Assembly (NCBI GenBank): GCA_963844865.1
Contig: CAWJPY010000029.1
Coordinates: 11,844 to 75,843, forward strand
DNA from: CAWJPY01 sp963844865
Lineage (GTDB): Bacteria; Acidobacteriota; Thermoanaerobaculia; Thermoanaerobaculales; Sulfomarinibacteraceae
Reading direction: 5' to 3'
Length of the DNA stretch: 64,000 nt
Part shown: piece after piece, positions 7,066 to 17,514 of the stretch
Layout of the letters: every line of letters begins with the position of its first letter
Numbering within the stretch: position 1 is the stretch's first letter
The notes under the pieces: generated by a model
The model's input: only the letters and a program-made list of their open reading frames with translations
The model's database searches: none
Told to the model about the DNA's origin: nothing
Program-made: the position numbers and the translations under genes

Positions 7066-9681
7066 ATGGGGGGCGACACCACGCCAACGTCCGCGGAACG
7101 CGATGACGGCCGGCTGTCTCGGATCGGCCGCCGGCTGGTGGTGGCCCTGGGGCCGACCGTGGCCCTCGGTGGCTTCGTGGCGGCGCTCGTGGTGCTGCGC
7201 GGTGAGCTCCATCACTACACGTATCACCAGATCGTCCAGTCCCTACGCGGCATCCCGTACGATCGTCTGGCGCTGGGGGTGGTCCTCACCGCGTGCAGCT
7301 TCTTCACCCTGACCCTGTACGACCTCATGGCGGTGCGCTACGTGGGGCGGCGGCAGCCCTACCGGCGCATCGCCCTGGCCTCCTTCCTGGGCTACGCGTT
7401 CTCCAACAGCGTCGGCTTCTCGGCCCTCAGCGGCGGCCCCATCCGCTACCGGGTCTACTCGTCGGCCCGCTTCTCGGCCCTCGACGTGGCCAAGATCATG
7501 GCCTTCTGCACGGTCACCCTGTGGCTCGGTTTCGCAGCGGTGGGCTCGCTTGTGTTCCTCCTCTTCCCCTTCTCCCTCCCCCCGTCCCTGCACGTCCCCC
7601 TGCTCCTCTCCAGCCGACCCCTCGGGATCGCCTTCCTCATTCCGGTCCTGGGCTATCTGAGCCTCAGCGCCGTCCGCAAGGGCACCCTCACCATCAAGGG
7701 TTGGGAGGTGCCCCTGCCGTCGCCGCGGCTGGCGATGATCCAGCTCCTCACCGCGTCGGCGGACTGGATCGCCGCAGCCAGCGTGCTTTACGTCCTGCTC
7801 CCGGAGGGCAGCAGGCTGTCCTTCCCCGGCTTCCTGGGGGCGTTCCTGTTCGCCCAGGTGGCCGGCATCATCAGCCAGGTCCCGGGCGGGCTGGGCGTCT
7901 TCGAGACGGCCATGGTGCTGCTCATCGCCCCCACCGTGCCGGCGGCGGCCCTGCTCGCCTCCCTGGTCGCCTATCGCGGCATCTACTACCTGCTCCCCCT
8001 GGTCATCGCGGCCCTGACCCTGGCCGGGCGCGAGGTGGTGGAGCGCCGGGAGGGCGTCCGGCGCGCGGCGCGTGTGCTCGGCCGCGCCGTGCCCTGGCTG
8101 GCGCCCAACCTCCTCGCCTTCACCACCTTCGTGGGGGGCGTCATTCTGCTGGTGTCGGGCGCCACTCCCGGCATCCGGGGGCGCATGGCGTGGCTGAACG
8201 ACATCCTGCCGCTGCCCATCATCGAGGCCTCCCACTTCCTCGGCAGCCTGGCCGGCGCGGCCCTGCTAATCCTGGCGCGGGGGCTCCAGCGGCGCCTGGA
8301 CGCGGCCTACCACCTCACCCTGGGGGTGCTGGGTGCGGGCATCGCCTTCTCGCTCCTGAAGGGCGGGGACTACGAGGAGGCCGGGATCCTCACCCTCATG
8401 CTCCTGGCCCTGCTGCCCAGCCGGCGCCACTTCTACCGCAAGGCCTCCCTGTTCGGAGAGAGCTTCACCCTCCCGTGGGTGGTGGCCATCGGTCTCGTGC
8501 TGTTCGCGGTGGTGTGGATGGGCCTGTTCGCGTACCAGCACGTGGAGTACTCCGGCGAGCTGTGGTGGCGCTTCGCCTGGGAGGCCGGCGCGCCCCGCTT
8601 CCTGAGAGCCTGGGTGGGTGTGGCGGGGCTCATGCTGCTGGTGGGGCTGGCACGGCTGCTCCGCGCCTCCGCCAGCGAGCCCGAGGTCGGGAGCCCGGCC
8701 GACGTGGAGCGGGCGCGGCCCATCGTCGAGACCGCCGCAGGGGCGTCGGCCAGCCTGGCGTTCCTCAACGACAAGGCCTTCCTGTTCAGCGACTCCGGGC
8801 GGTCCTTCGTCATGTACGGCGTGGAGAAGCGGAGCTGGATCGCCATGGGCGACCCCGTCGGCCCGCGGGAGGAACGGGTCGAGCTGGTGTGGCGCTTCCG
8901 GGAGCTGTCGGCCCGTCACGGCGGCTGGACGGTGTTCTACGAGGTGGGGAAGGAGAACATCGACCTCTACCTGGAGCTGGGGCTGAGCCTCCTCAAGCTG
9001 GGCGAGGAAGCCCGCGTGCACCTGGCCGACTTCTCCCTCTCGGGCAAGGGGCGCAAGGGCCTCCGTTACCAGTACAACCGGCTCGACAAGGAGGGCTGCA
9101 CCTTCCAGGTGCTGCCGGCGGAGGAGACGCCCGCGGCGATGGCCGAGCTGCAGGCGGTCTCAGACGCCTGGCTCCACGACAAGGGGGCGCGGGAGAAGGG
9201 CTTCTCCCTCGGGCGGTTCGACCCCGACTACCTGCGCCGCTTCCCCGCGGCCGTGGTCCGGGACCGCGGCCGCGTGGTGGCCTTCGCCAACCTGTGGCGG
9301 TCCGGCGCCCGCGAGGAGCTGTCGGTGGACCTGATGCGCCACCTCCCCGACGGCCCTCCCGGGGTCATGGACTTCCTCTTCGTCAGCCTGCTGCTGTGGG
9401 GCAAGGAGCAGGGGTACGAGTGGTTCAACCTGGGCATGGCGCCCCTGGCCGGTCTGCCCCAGCGTCAGCTCGCTCCGGTGTGGAGCCGCCTCGGGGGCCT
9501 CCTCTACCGGCACGGCGAGCACTTCTACAACTTCCAGGGCCTGAGGGCCTACAAGGACAAGTTCGACCCGCACTGGGAGCCCCGCTATCTGGCGTCCCCC
9601 GGCGGGCTGGCCCTGCCCATCATCGTGGGCAACCTGGCGGCCCTGATCTCCGGCAGCGTGGTCGGCGCCCTCGGCCGCTAG
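7066..9681 (+). CDS. mprF: MprF-type lysylphosphatidylglycerol synthase/flippase
   Basis: This 871-residue protein is bifunctional in known relatives. An N-terminal flippase-like region of a dozen or so membrane helices (to about residue 520) carries FSNSVGFSALSGGPIRYR and QVPGGLGVFE. A cytosolic C-terminal domain (about 545-850, DUF2156) transfers an amino acid from aminoacyl-tRNA to phosphatidylglycerol; it contains LNDKAFLFSD, WIAMGDPVG and FYNFQGLRAYKDKFDP near its end. The lipid made reduces surface negative charge and protects against cationic peptides. ATG 7066 is preceded by GGCGGGGAGAG. The amino acid used (Lys, Ala or Arg) cannot be told from the sequence. It is likely co-transcribed with the DUF1003 gene. 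Confidence 0.9.
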   Translation: MGGDTTPTSAERDDGRLSRIGRRLVVALGPTVALGGFVAALVVLRGELHHYTYHQIVQSLRGIPYDRLALGVVLTACSFFTLTLYDLMAVRYVGRRQPYRRIALASFLGYAFSNSVGFSALSGGPIRYRVYSSARFSALDVAKIMAFCTVTLWLGFAAVGSLVFLLFPFSLPPSLHVPLLLSSRPLGIAFLIPVLGYLSLSAVRKGTLTIKGWEVPLPSPRLAMIQLLTASADWIAAASVLYVLLPEGSRLSFPGFLGAFLFAQVAGIISQVPGGLGVFETAMVLLIAPTVPAAALLASLVAYRGIYYLLPLVIAALTLAGREVVERREGVRRAARVLGRAVPWLAPNLLAFTTFVGGVILLVSGATPGIRGRMAWLNDILPLPIIEASHFLGSLAGAALLILARGLQRRLDAAYHLTLGVLGAGIAFSLLKGGDYEEAGILTLMLLALLPSRRHFYRKASLFGESFTLPWVVAIGLVLFAVVWMGLFAYQHVEYSGELWWRFAWEAGAPRFLRAWVGVAGLMLLVGLARLLRASASEPEVGSPADVERARPIVETAAGASASLAFLNDKAFLFSDSGRSFVMYGVEKRSWIAMGDPVGPREERVELVWRFRELSARHGGWTVFYEVGKENIDLYLELGLSLLKLGEEARVHLADFSLSGKGRKGLRYQYNRLDKEGCTFQVLPAEETPAAMAELQAVSDAWLHDKGAREKGFSLGRFDPDYLRRFPAAVVRDRGRVVAFANLWRSGAREELSVDLMRHLPDGPPGVMDFLFVSLLLWGKEQGYEWFNLGMAPLAGLPQRQLAPVWSRLGGLLYRHGEHFYNFQGLRAYKDKFDPHWEPRYLASPGGLALPIIVGNLAALISGSVVGALGR

Positions 9682-9710
9682 CGCGAGCTCGCCGGGCGAT
9701 CGAACCGCTG

Positions 9711-9780
9711 CCCGAGTCCGCGCCCCCGTCCGCGTCCGACATCAGCGACAGCGCCGGCGGCAGTGATCGGAGACCCTGGG
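9711..9780. repeat. Degenerate GC-rich intergenic tract
   Basis: A short intergenic run built from variants of GTCCGCGTCC, AGCGACAGCG and GTGATCGG lies between the convergent mprF and YXWGXW genes. It belongs to the same loose word family found in at least seven other gaps of this window. Confidence 0.5.
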
Positions 9781-9804
9781 CCAACGGGATGACCACGCCT
9801 CAGA

Positions 9805-11031
9805 CTAGTGGGGGCCGCCGCCATCCCCATGGTGCTCGCCGGCATGCCCCTCGCCTCCGTGGTGCTCGCCGCCATGGGCCTCTCCGCCCCGGTGCTCGTT
9901 TCCGCGCTCGTGCTCGCCGCCAGGCCGGCGCTGCTCCTCCTGGTAGCGCTGTCGCTCCCGGGCGTGGCGCTGCTCCATCTGGTGGCGCTCGCGCTGCTGC
10001 TCGCCCCGCACGAACTGGCGCTCCCGTTCCTGCCGCTGCTGCAGCTCCTCGGGGCGCATGCCCTCCGGAGGATGCCGTCGCTCCTGGTTCTGCTCGCGCT
10101 CGAGCTGCCGCTGCTCCTCCCGGTGTCGCCGCTCCAGGTCCCGTCGCTGGGCCTCCTGGCGCCGCTCAAACTCGTTGAAGGGCAACAGCTGATTGAAGGA
10201 ACGCTGCTCCGGAGGCTCGAAGCGCTGCCCCTCCCGGAAGTGGGGACGGTAGAACTCCACCCTGCCGTGCTCGTAACGTTCGCCCCGGTGGAGGCCACGG
10301 GGAGACTCGACCCCCTCGATGCGGTAGCGGGTGATGCGGTGGCCGAACCGCCTCTCCAGCGCCTCCGGTGGGATCCCGTGGTCGATGATCCGCCCGTCCT
10401 CGATGCCGTAGCGGGTCACCACATGGGCGCGGGGCAGAATCATGACGGACCGCACTCGGGGAACGACGAAGCGGCGCACGTCCCGGTCGAGGAAGTCACG
10501 GTCGGGCACGAACACGAAGGCGCCGGGCGGGAGCATGCTCTCCAGCTCCATGTCGCCGAACTCCAGACCGACGCTCCAGCTCCAGCGCACCTGCGGCGGC
10601 AGGGGCGCCCAGCCGATGTAATCCTCGCTCTGCTCCCACATCACCCAGGCCGGGGCCCACACCGCCCCGGGCACCCACACCCAGCCCAGGTTGGCATCGT
10701 CGAACCAACGTCCGTAGTGGAAGGGCCCCCAGCCCCAGTCCCAATCCGACGCCCAGGTCCAGCCGTCGTCCGTGAGGAGCCAGTGCCCGTGGGTGTAGGG
10801 CCGCCACCCCGCGGGCACCTCGTTGGGGTACCACACCCAGCCGAAGTTCGGGGTCTGATCCCACACCCCGTAGGGGGAGAGATCGTGGAAGAAGACGTTG
10901 ATGTCCACCGTCGGACCGGGATCGGGGGCCGCCGCGGGAGCCGGCTGGGCCACGGCAGTGCCCGCCGTTCCCAGACAGAAGGAGATCCCGAGCACGCTTG
11001 CCATCAGCACCTGACCTCGCCACCCACGCAT
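9805..11031 (-). CDS. Exported YXWGXW-repeat (DUF6600-like) protein with charged low-complexity tail
   Basis: This 408-residue protein has a cleavable signal peptide (cleavage after about residue 28, AVAQ-PAP). Residues 45-155 hold Trp/Tyr-rich repeats such as WVWYPNEV, GPFHYGRW, LGWVWVPG and YIGWAPLPP, typical of YXWGXW/DUF6600 surface proteins. From about residue 275 it becomes an Arg/Glu/Gln-rich coiled-coil-like stretch, and the last 35 residues are a His/Gly/Glu-rich tail that could bind metals. ATG 11031 has AGGGAGG about 6 nt upstream. A structural or envelope role is likely; no enzymatic motif is seen. It stands alone, convergent with mprF. Confidence 0.75.
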   Translation of the reverse strand: MRGWRGQVLMASVLGISFCLGTAGTAVAQPAPAAAPDPGPTVDINVFFHDLSPYGVWDQTPNFGWVWYPNEVPAGWRPYTHGHWLLTDDGWTWASDWDWGWGPFHYGRWFDDANLGWVWVPGAVWAPAWVMWEQSEDYIGWAPLPPQVRWSWSVGLEFGDMELESMLPPGAFVFVPDRDFLDRDVRRFVVPRVRSVMILPRAHVVTRYGIEDGRIIDHGIPPEALERRFGHRITRYRIEGVESPRGLHRGERYEHGRVEFYRPHFREGQRFEPPEQRSFNQLLPFNEFERRQEAQRRDLERRHREEQRQLEREQNQERRHPPEGMRPEELQQRQERERQFVRGEQQRERHQMEQRHARERQRYQEEQRRPGGEHERGNEHRGGEAHGGEHHGGEGHAGEHHGDGGGPH

Positions 11032-11286
11032 TGCATCCTCCCTGGTCGATCCGCGACGTCATCGCGGTGCGGCCGGCCTCGGACCGCTCGAGCTCACATT
11101 TTCCAAGCGGCGCCGGACCCTCGCCATTCCCCCGCTACGTGCAGCAGCGGACCGCATATTCATGCAGGTGGGGCACCGCCCCATCACCGCCGCAGCGTCG
11201 ATCCGATGTCCAACGACACCCGGGAGAGGGATCTTCGTTGAGGGACCCCGGCGCCGCCGGTGAGCGCGGGGTTGTGGGGGGGCACC

Positions 11287-11931
11287 ATGGAGACCAACCT
11301 CAGCATCGTCATCATCACCGACTCGCCGCGCCAGCACGCCGTCGCGGCGCTCGGCATGGACAGGAGGGCCGACGGCGACAAGGTGCGCAGCGCATGGTCG
11401 GTCGACGGCGCTCTCCAGGAGCTGACCGCCGAAGCGGCCGACGCGGTGGTGCTCGACCAGGACCTCCCGATACCGGCCTGGCTGAGCGCCCAGCGGCAGC
11501 TGCGCGAGCGTCATCCCGACGTCCCCCTGCTGGTGGTCTCCTCGCACACGGATGAGAGCCACGTCATGCTCGCCATCTCCGCCGGCGCCAGCGGCTATCT
11601 GCAACGCGGCGTCTCTGCTCCAACGGTGCTCGAGGCCGTCCTCGAGCTCAAGGCCGGCGGCGCGCCCATGTCCCGGGAAGTGGCCAGCCACGTGATCAGC
11701 GCTCTGAGGAGACACGCGCCCATGCTCCCCGCGGACGGGCCGCTCTCGGATCGCGAGCTCCTCCTCCTACAGCTGCTCTGCGACGGGCACAGCTACAAGT
11801 CGGCGGCGGCACGCATGGGGGTGGCCATGGACACCATCCGCTTCCACATCCGCAACATCTACCAGAAGCTCCACGTCCACTCCAAGGCGGAGGCGGTGAG
11901 CACGGCCCTGCGCAGCGGCCTCGCGAACTGA
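11287..11931 (+). CDS. LuxR-family (NarL-like) response regulator
   Basis: This 214-residue two-component output protein has an N-terminal receiver-like domain (about 1-120) with a candidate phosphoacceptor in VVLDQDLP and the conserved Lys region altered (SGYLQRGV). A C-terminal LuxR helix-turn-helix (about 150-212) carries LSDRELLLLQLLCDGHSYKS and HIRNIYQKLHVHSKAEAV. The start is ATG 11287 (GGGGGGG just upstream); GTG 11260 is possible but lacks a ribosome site. No kinase is adjacent. Two hybrid kinases that end in receivers without output domains lie within 10 kb and are candidate partners. Confidence 0.8.
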   Translation: METNLSIVIITDSPRQHAVAALGMDRRADGDKVRSAWSVDGALQELTAEAADAVVLDQDLPIPAWLSAQRQLRERHPDVPLLVVSSHTDESHVMLAISAGASGYLQRGVSAPTVLEAVLELKAGGAPMSREVASHVISALRRHAPMLPADGPLSDRELLLLQLLCDGHSYKSAAARMGVAMDTIRFHIRNIYQKLHVHSKAEAVSTALRSGLAN

Positions 11932-12018
11932 CCGGCGCCGCGCCCCAGGAGTGCGGCGACCCTCCGGGGCGTTGCACCAGAGAACAGCGAGGGGGCGAGA
12001 CCCCCGGGAGGTCAGGCC

Positions 12019-13119
12019 ATGGCTCGATCCGCGCCGAGGAGAGGCGCCCCCGGAGCGCTCGCGGTGGTTCTGTGGTGCGCATCCGCCGCCGCTCAGACCG
12101 GCGCCGTTCAGGGGTCTGGCGTCCCGCCCGGCGATCCCCCGATCCAGCCCGGCTGGTCTCTGGAGATGACCGGCGACGGCCATCTGCCCACGACCGCCAT
12201 GATCGAGTCGGTCCGCCGCGTCACGCCGTCCGTGGTGGCCATCAACGGGATCCGCACCACGAAGGACGGCAAGAACACCGAGACCGAGGTGCTCAGCTCG
12301 GGGTCCGGCTTCATCGTGGACGAGGCGGGCTACGTCGTCACCAACCGCCACGTGATCGTCGGGGCCAGGAACGTGACCGTCTCCCTCAGCGACGGCCGCA
12401 CCTTCAAGGCCGACCGCATCGTGGCCGATCCGGTCAACGACCTCGCCGTGATCACCATCCCGGCATCCGGGCTCCCCACCGTCACCATCGCCCACTCCTC
12501 GAGCCTCGAAGTGGGGATGATGGTGGCGGTGATCGGCAACGCCCTCGACCGCGGTATCAGCATGAACGGGGGCTGGATCAGCCGCCTCGGGGTGTCGGCC
12601 AAGCCGTCGGAGACGGCCACGCTCTACAACCTCATCCAGACCGACGCCCCCATCAACCCCGGCAACAGCGGCGGGCCCATGGTCAACATGAACGGCGAGG
12701 TCGTGGGCATCACCAACGCCAAGCTGGTGGGAACGACCGTGGAGGCCGTTGGCTACGCCATCCCCACCGATCAGGCGGTGCCCGTCATCCAGGAGCTGGT
12801 ACGCCGGGGGTCGGTGAGGAGGTCGTGGATCGGCGTCGTCCTGGCCACCGTCAACCAGGGCGTGGCCGACCTCTACCAGCTCAGCGCCAACCGCGGAGTC
12901 CTGGTCACCAAGGTCACCGCCGGCAGCCCGGCCGCGGCCGCGGGTCTCGCGCCGGGGGACGTCATCGTCCGTTTCGGGGGCACGCCTTACAGCACCTCCT
13001 CCGAGCTCGACACCGCCATTCGAGCCAGCCAGGCCGGCACACCGGTCACGGTCGACCTGTGGCGGAGCGACCAACGGGAGACGGTGACCGTCACACCCGA
13101 GGTCGACCCGAGGTCCTGA
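12019..13119 (+). CDS. HtrA/Deg-type trypsin-like serine protease with PDZ domain
   Basis: This exported protease probably works in periplasmic quality control. The 366 residues comprise a short signal peptide (to about 25), a trypsin-like domain with the complete triad His111 (TNRHV), Asp141 (NDLAV) and Ser217 (GNSGGP), and one C-terminal PDZ domain (about 275-360, GVLVTKVTAGSPAAAAGL and GDVIVRFGG). One PDZ domain makes it DegS/HhoA-like in layout rather than DegP-like. ATG 12019 has GGGAGGT upstream. It is convergent with xthA. A second, membrane-anchored paralogue lies at about 34-35 kb. Confidence 0.9.
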   Translation: MARSAPRRGAPGALAVVLWCASAAAQTGAVQGSGVPPGDPPIQPGWSLEMTGDGHLPTTAMIESVRRVTPSVVAINGIRTTKDGKNTETEVLSSGSGFIVDEAGYVVTNRHVIVGARNVTVSLSDGRTFKADRIVADPVNDLAVITIPASGLPTVTIAHSSSLEVGMMVAVIGNALDRGISMNGGWISRLGVSAKPSETATLYNLIQTDAPINPGNSGGPMVNMNGEVVGITNAKLVGTTVEAVGYAIPTDQAVPVIQELVRRGSVRRSWIGVVLATVNQGVADLYQLSANRGVLVTKVTAGSPAAAAGLAPGDVIVRFGGTPYSTSSELDTAIRASQAGTPVTVDLWRSDQRETVTVTPEVDPRS

Positions 13120-13138
13120 CCTGGCAGGCGACAGCGGC

Positions 13139-13167
13139 GGTGCCCGGCACCCTCTCTGGTGCTCCCG
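13139..13167 (+). repeat. Half copy of the GGTGCC-GGCACC intergenic repeat (locus A)
   Basis: GGTGCCCGGCACC followed by CTCTCTGGTGCTCCCG is the right-hand arm of the repeat family seen complete at 36.3, 54.3 and 60.6 kb. No matching left arm is visible. It lies between the convergent 3' ends of the HtrA gene and xthA. Confidence 0.75.
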
Positions 13168-13194
13168 ATGAGCTGCCGCGCACGAAGACTGAGC

Positions 13195-13978
<784 letters not shown>

Positions 13979-14226
13979 GCGATCACCGAACAGGATACCT
14001 CAGGCACGGCGCCAGGCGCGCCATCGACCCGCACGTCTCCCGGCGCCTTCCCCGTGGTTGCCACCCCCGGCATTTCCCGACCCCGCGCGCTGGGCGGGGC
14101 GGCGCGCCACCTCGGGAAGATGCCGGAGGTGGCTCGCCCGCGCGAAGGGCTCTTCCGCCGAAGGCCGCTCTTCTCTTCCGCGCGCGCGAGGCGCTGACCG
14201 CTGGATGCCGCCGCTGATCGGGGCGG
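13979..14226. other. Intergenic region with a partial repeat extension
   Basis: These 248 bp separate xthA from the kinase hybrid. On the minus strand, around 14045-14068, GGTGGCAACCACGGGGAA followed by GGCGCC matches the left extension of the intergenic repeats at 54.2 and 60.6 kb. No reading frame or promoter is convincing. Confidence 0.4.
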
Positions 14227-16364
14227 TCAATCGTCGCTCGCTGCTCCGGCGTCGTCGGGAGGCTCATCGCCGCGGCCCACCCGGAGGATTGCGGCCACCA
14301 ATGCCGACGGGTCCCCGGTCTTGGAGAGGTATGCGGCGGCGCCCGCGGCCAGCATGGCCTCGGCGCGCTCCTGCTCCTCGAACATGGACAGACCGATGAC
14401 CTGGACCTCCGGCATCTCGGCGCGGATCGCTCTGGTGGCGTCGATACCATTCATCCGGGGCATGCTCAGGTCCATGAGGACAACGTCCGGACGCAGCCGA
14501 CGGGCGGACTCGACCGCTTCCCGGCCGTCCGATGCCTCCCCCACGACCTCGATATCGTCGAGCTCCTCCAGCAGCAGGCACAGGCCCTGGCGCATGACCA
14601 CGTGGTCGTCCACCAGGAGGACGCGCACGGCGCCTTCCTTCTCGGGCGCCGACCGCCGACGAGCACCGGCAGGACGGGGGGAGGATGCATCGGTCCCATC
14701 CCCTCCATTCGACGGATCCAAGCCGTCGCGTGTCGCACGGAGAGGGGCGGTGAGAGCCACCCGTGTGCCGCCACCGGGGGTGCTCTCGATCTGCGCTTCG
14801 CCGCCCAGCAGGCTCAGCCGTTCCCGGAGGCTGAACAGACCGAACCCTCCGGCAACGGGGGGCGGCCGGCGCGCCACCTCCTCGGGGTCGAAGCCGATCC
14901 CCTGGTCCGAGACCACGATCTCCACCCGATCGTCCCCGTGGCGTCGCACCACCACCCTCGCGGCGGTGACCCCGGCGTGCTTGATCACGTTGAGGAGCAG
15001 CTCCCGGACCGCCTCGAAGAGCACGATGGCGATGTCCTCGCGCTCGGGGTCGGTCCCCTCCCCCACTCGAAGATCGACCACGAGGCCGTTGTGACTGTTC
15101 ATGCGGCGCACGAGCCAGTCCAGGCCGGGGCCAAGACCGGCCTCGTGGAGGATGGGGGGCGACAGCTCCACGGTGAGGTCCCGGGACGCGCGCAGGGCTT
15201 GCGCCACCAGCTCCTCGGTCTGCCGCACCACCGGCAGCGTGCCCTCGTCGCAGCGACCGACGAGGACGTTGAGACCCAGCTTGGCCCCCACCAGGAGCTG
15301 TTGGAGGTGATCGTGCAGCAGCTGCGCCAGACGTTGCCGCTCCCGCTGCTCGGCCAGGGTCAGCTCGGACGTCAGCCGGGCGAGCTGCTGCGCCCGGCGG
15401 GACAGCTCGGCCGTGCGCTCCTCCACCCGCTCCTCGAGCTCGTCCCGGGCCAGGCGCAGGGCCTCCTCGGCGCGCGCCTGCGCGCTCACGTCGAAGATCA
15501 CCCCGTCGATGAACAGGGGTCGCCCGTCCTCGCCCTGGACGGGCTGCCCCGCTCGGAGCAGTGTCGCACCTCCCCGTCGGCGCGTTGGATCCGATAGCTC
15601 ACCTCGAACGGTTGGCCCGCTGCGACGGCGCGGCGCACCGTCCCCACCACGCCGGGCCGGTCCTCGGCCAGGATGAAGGGATCGATGGAGCACACGTCGC
15701 CCACCCCGAGGTCGCGCTCCGAGAAGCCGGTCAGCTTCTCCAAAGCGTCGTTGAAGAACCGCATCCTGTTGCCGTCGCGCAGATGCACCCGGTACACCAC
15801 GCACGGCAGGTTGCGGGCGAGGGTGCGGAAGTCGCGTTCCGAGCGCCGCGCCTGCTCCTCGGCCTCGTGCCGGGCGGTGACGTCCACGGCCAGGCCGGCG
15901 GCCCGCCACGTCCGTCCCTTCTCGTCGCGGATGGGAAAGACCCGCGCCATCACCCAGCGAACGCTCCCGTCCGGGCGCACCACCCGATACTCCAGGAAGG
16001 CGGGGGCGGCGATGCCATCGGCCACCCTCTCCTCGATGTCCGCGCGCACCCGCTCGCGATCCTCCTCCGCCACCCCCTCCACCCACGACAACGGCTCGTC
16101 ATAGAGGCTCTGTACGGAGCGCCCCCACAGGGTCTCGTAGGCGGGGTTCACGTACAGGACGTGCTGCCAGTCGGGGGTGCCGAGCCACACCACCTCCTGG
16201 AGGTTCTCGGCCAGCTCGCGGTACAGAGCCTGATCGCCCTGGATGGCCTCGGCCATCCCCAGCAGCTCCTCAGGCGACGGCGGGGCGTCCCCGGAACCGG
16301 CACTCCGCAGGCGCCGGATGAGGGTGCGCGCCGTCTCGGTCTGCGCGGAGATCAACTTGGCCAT
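14227..16364 (-). CDS. PAS-PAS-histidine kinase-receiver hybrid protein, one frameshift near 15550
   Basis: This soluble sensor is about 712 residues after correction. Two PAS domains (about 45-160 and 170-290) are each followed by PAC-like segments. A HisKA_3 dimerisation helix carries the phosphorylated His in RLAQLLHDHLQQLL, then a HATPase (NVIKHAGVTAARV, DQGIGFDP, GGFGLFSLRERL). A C-terminal receiver has DDHVVMRQGL, VLMDLSMPRMNG and a Lys in YLSKTG. There is no output domain. The frame changes near 15550, where one G is missing in GCGGGGCAG (minus strand); restoring it gives RGQPVQGEDGRPLFIDG. A closely similar hybrid is at 19.2 kb. Start ATG 16364. The signal and target are unknown. Confidence 0.8.
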
Positions 16365-16443
16365 GACTGTTCCCAGTGCGGTCCCGTGGTGCCCCGCGAC
16401 TCGCCGTTCACAGGCGGCCGCGGGCTGTGCCGTGAGTCACTCA

Positions 16444-17289
16444 TCAGCCCCTCGCTCCGGGATCGCTGCTCACGCACGGAGCACGTCCCATGCTTTTCCC
16501 AACCGGCATCGAGGAGGTCGCGTTCCAGAATCTGGGGGAATCCCCGACCTGCAGACGGCACCGGTGTGAGCGGTACGCGCCCTCGGCAGGGCTGATGTTC
16601 ACCGGCCGTCTGTCTCCCCCGGCGGACGTCGCCGTCTCCAGGTAGGAGGCGATCTCCTTGGCCTGCCCGTCGGTGATGCCGGCGACGTGCATCTGATTCA
16701 TGTGCTGGCGCATCCTGGCCACCACCGCCGGCCACTGGGCGGACCGGTACTTGCGGGGATCCGGCAATGCATGGCACCGAGCACACTCCTTGGCGAACAG
16801 CTCCTGACCGGGGCCTGCCGCGGGAGCCGCGCCCTCGGGCAAAGCGCGCAGTGCGTGCTCGCGGTAGTACGCCGTAAGGTCTCTCTCCTCCTCGGCGGAA
16901 GGCGCCACCACCGTGCGCATCCCACGGGTCGGAGCACCCATCATCATGCCACCCATCATGCCCATCCGCGACATCCGATCCATGCGCAGGTACATGTTCC
17001 GCAGAATGGGCCTCCAGTCCGCCGCCGAGTGCGAGGATGGAGCGGGAATGCCGTGGCACTGGGCACAGAACTGGCCGGCCAGCCTGGCGCCCACCGAGCT
17101 CGGCTCCGGGAGCTGGTCGGGCTCCACGCCGATGGGCTCCACGAAGTACTGCCTGTAGTCCACGGGCGACGGTTCAGGCGAGGGATCACCGGGGTCGCGT
17201 CCGCACCCCACCAGGCCCACGGCCAGGATGGTCAAGGCCCCCACGGCCGACGCGAGCGCCATCCGCCCATCGCCCCCAGATCTCATCAT
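16444..17289 (-). CDS. Dihaem cytochrome c lipoprotein with Met-rich segment
   Basis: This exported electron-transfer protein has 281 residues. A lipoprotein signal ends in LVGC (Cys29). Haem sites CAQCH (about 75-79) and CARCH (about 169-173) lie in two cytochrome c folds. Between them, a dozen Met residues cluster around SRMGMMGGMMMG, resembling Cu(I)-binding Met motifs. ATG 17289 (GGAGG 5-6 nt upstream) is preferred to ATG 17319. The last 35 residues (from about 245) lose cytochrome character and have two extra Cys, so the true end may be earlier, with an indel near 16560. Partners are not evident. Confidence 0.75.
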   Translation of the reverse strand: MMRSGGDGRMALASAVGALTILAVGLVGCGRDPGDPSPEPSPVDYRQYFVEPIGVEPDQLPEPSSVGARLAGQFCAQCHGIPAPSSHSAADWRPILRNMYLRMDRMSRMGMMGGMMMGAPTRGMRTVVAPSAEEERDLTAYYREHALRALPEGAAPAAGPGQELFAKECARCHALPDPRKYRSAQWPAVVARMRQHMNQMHVAGITDGQAKEIASYLETATSAGGDRRPVNISPAEGAYRSHRCRLQVGDSPRFWNATSSMPVGKSMGRAPCVSSDPGARG

Positions 17290-17434
17290 CTCTTCCTCCA
17301 CCTGCACGCCATTCGCCATCTCTCCTAAAAGACAACCGTCAGAGCCCCGGAATAATCCGGTGTTCTTCGCCGCTCACCCACGCTCGATTCGCCGGAGCGG
17401 GATGGGTCCCCGTCGACGCACCTGGAGTCAAACC

Positions 17435-17464
17435 GGTGCGGCACCGTCTCTGACCTACCCGAAG
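17435..17464 (+). repeat. Diverged half copy of the GGTGCC-GGCACC repeat (locus I)
   Basis: GGTGCGGCACC followed by GTCTCTGACCTACCCGAAG matches the outer arm of the family (compare 28374-28388 and the reverse of 60612-60632). It is a lone arm between the cytochrome and cardiolipin synthase genes. Confidence 0.6.
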
Positions 17465-17514
17465 TGGGGGATGAACGGGACGTGCCGATCGCTGCGGCTG
17501 TCGCCGCCGCTGGG

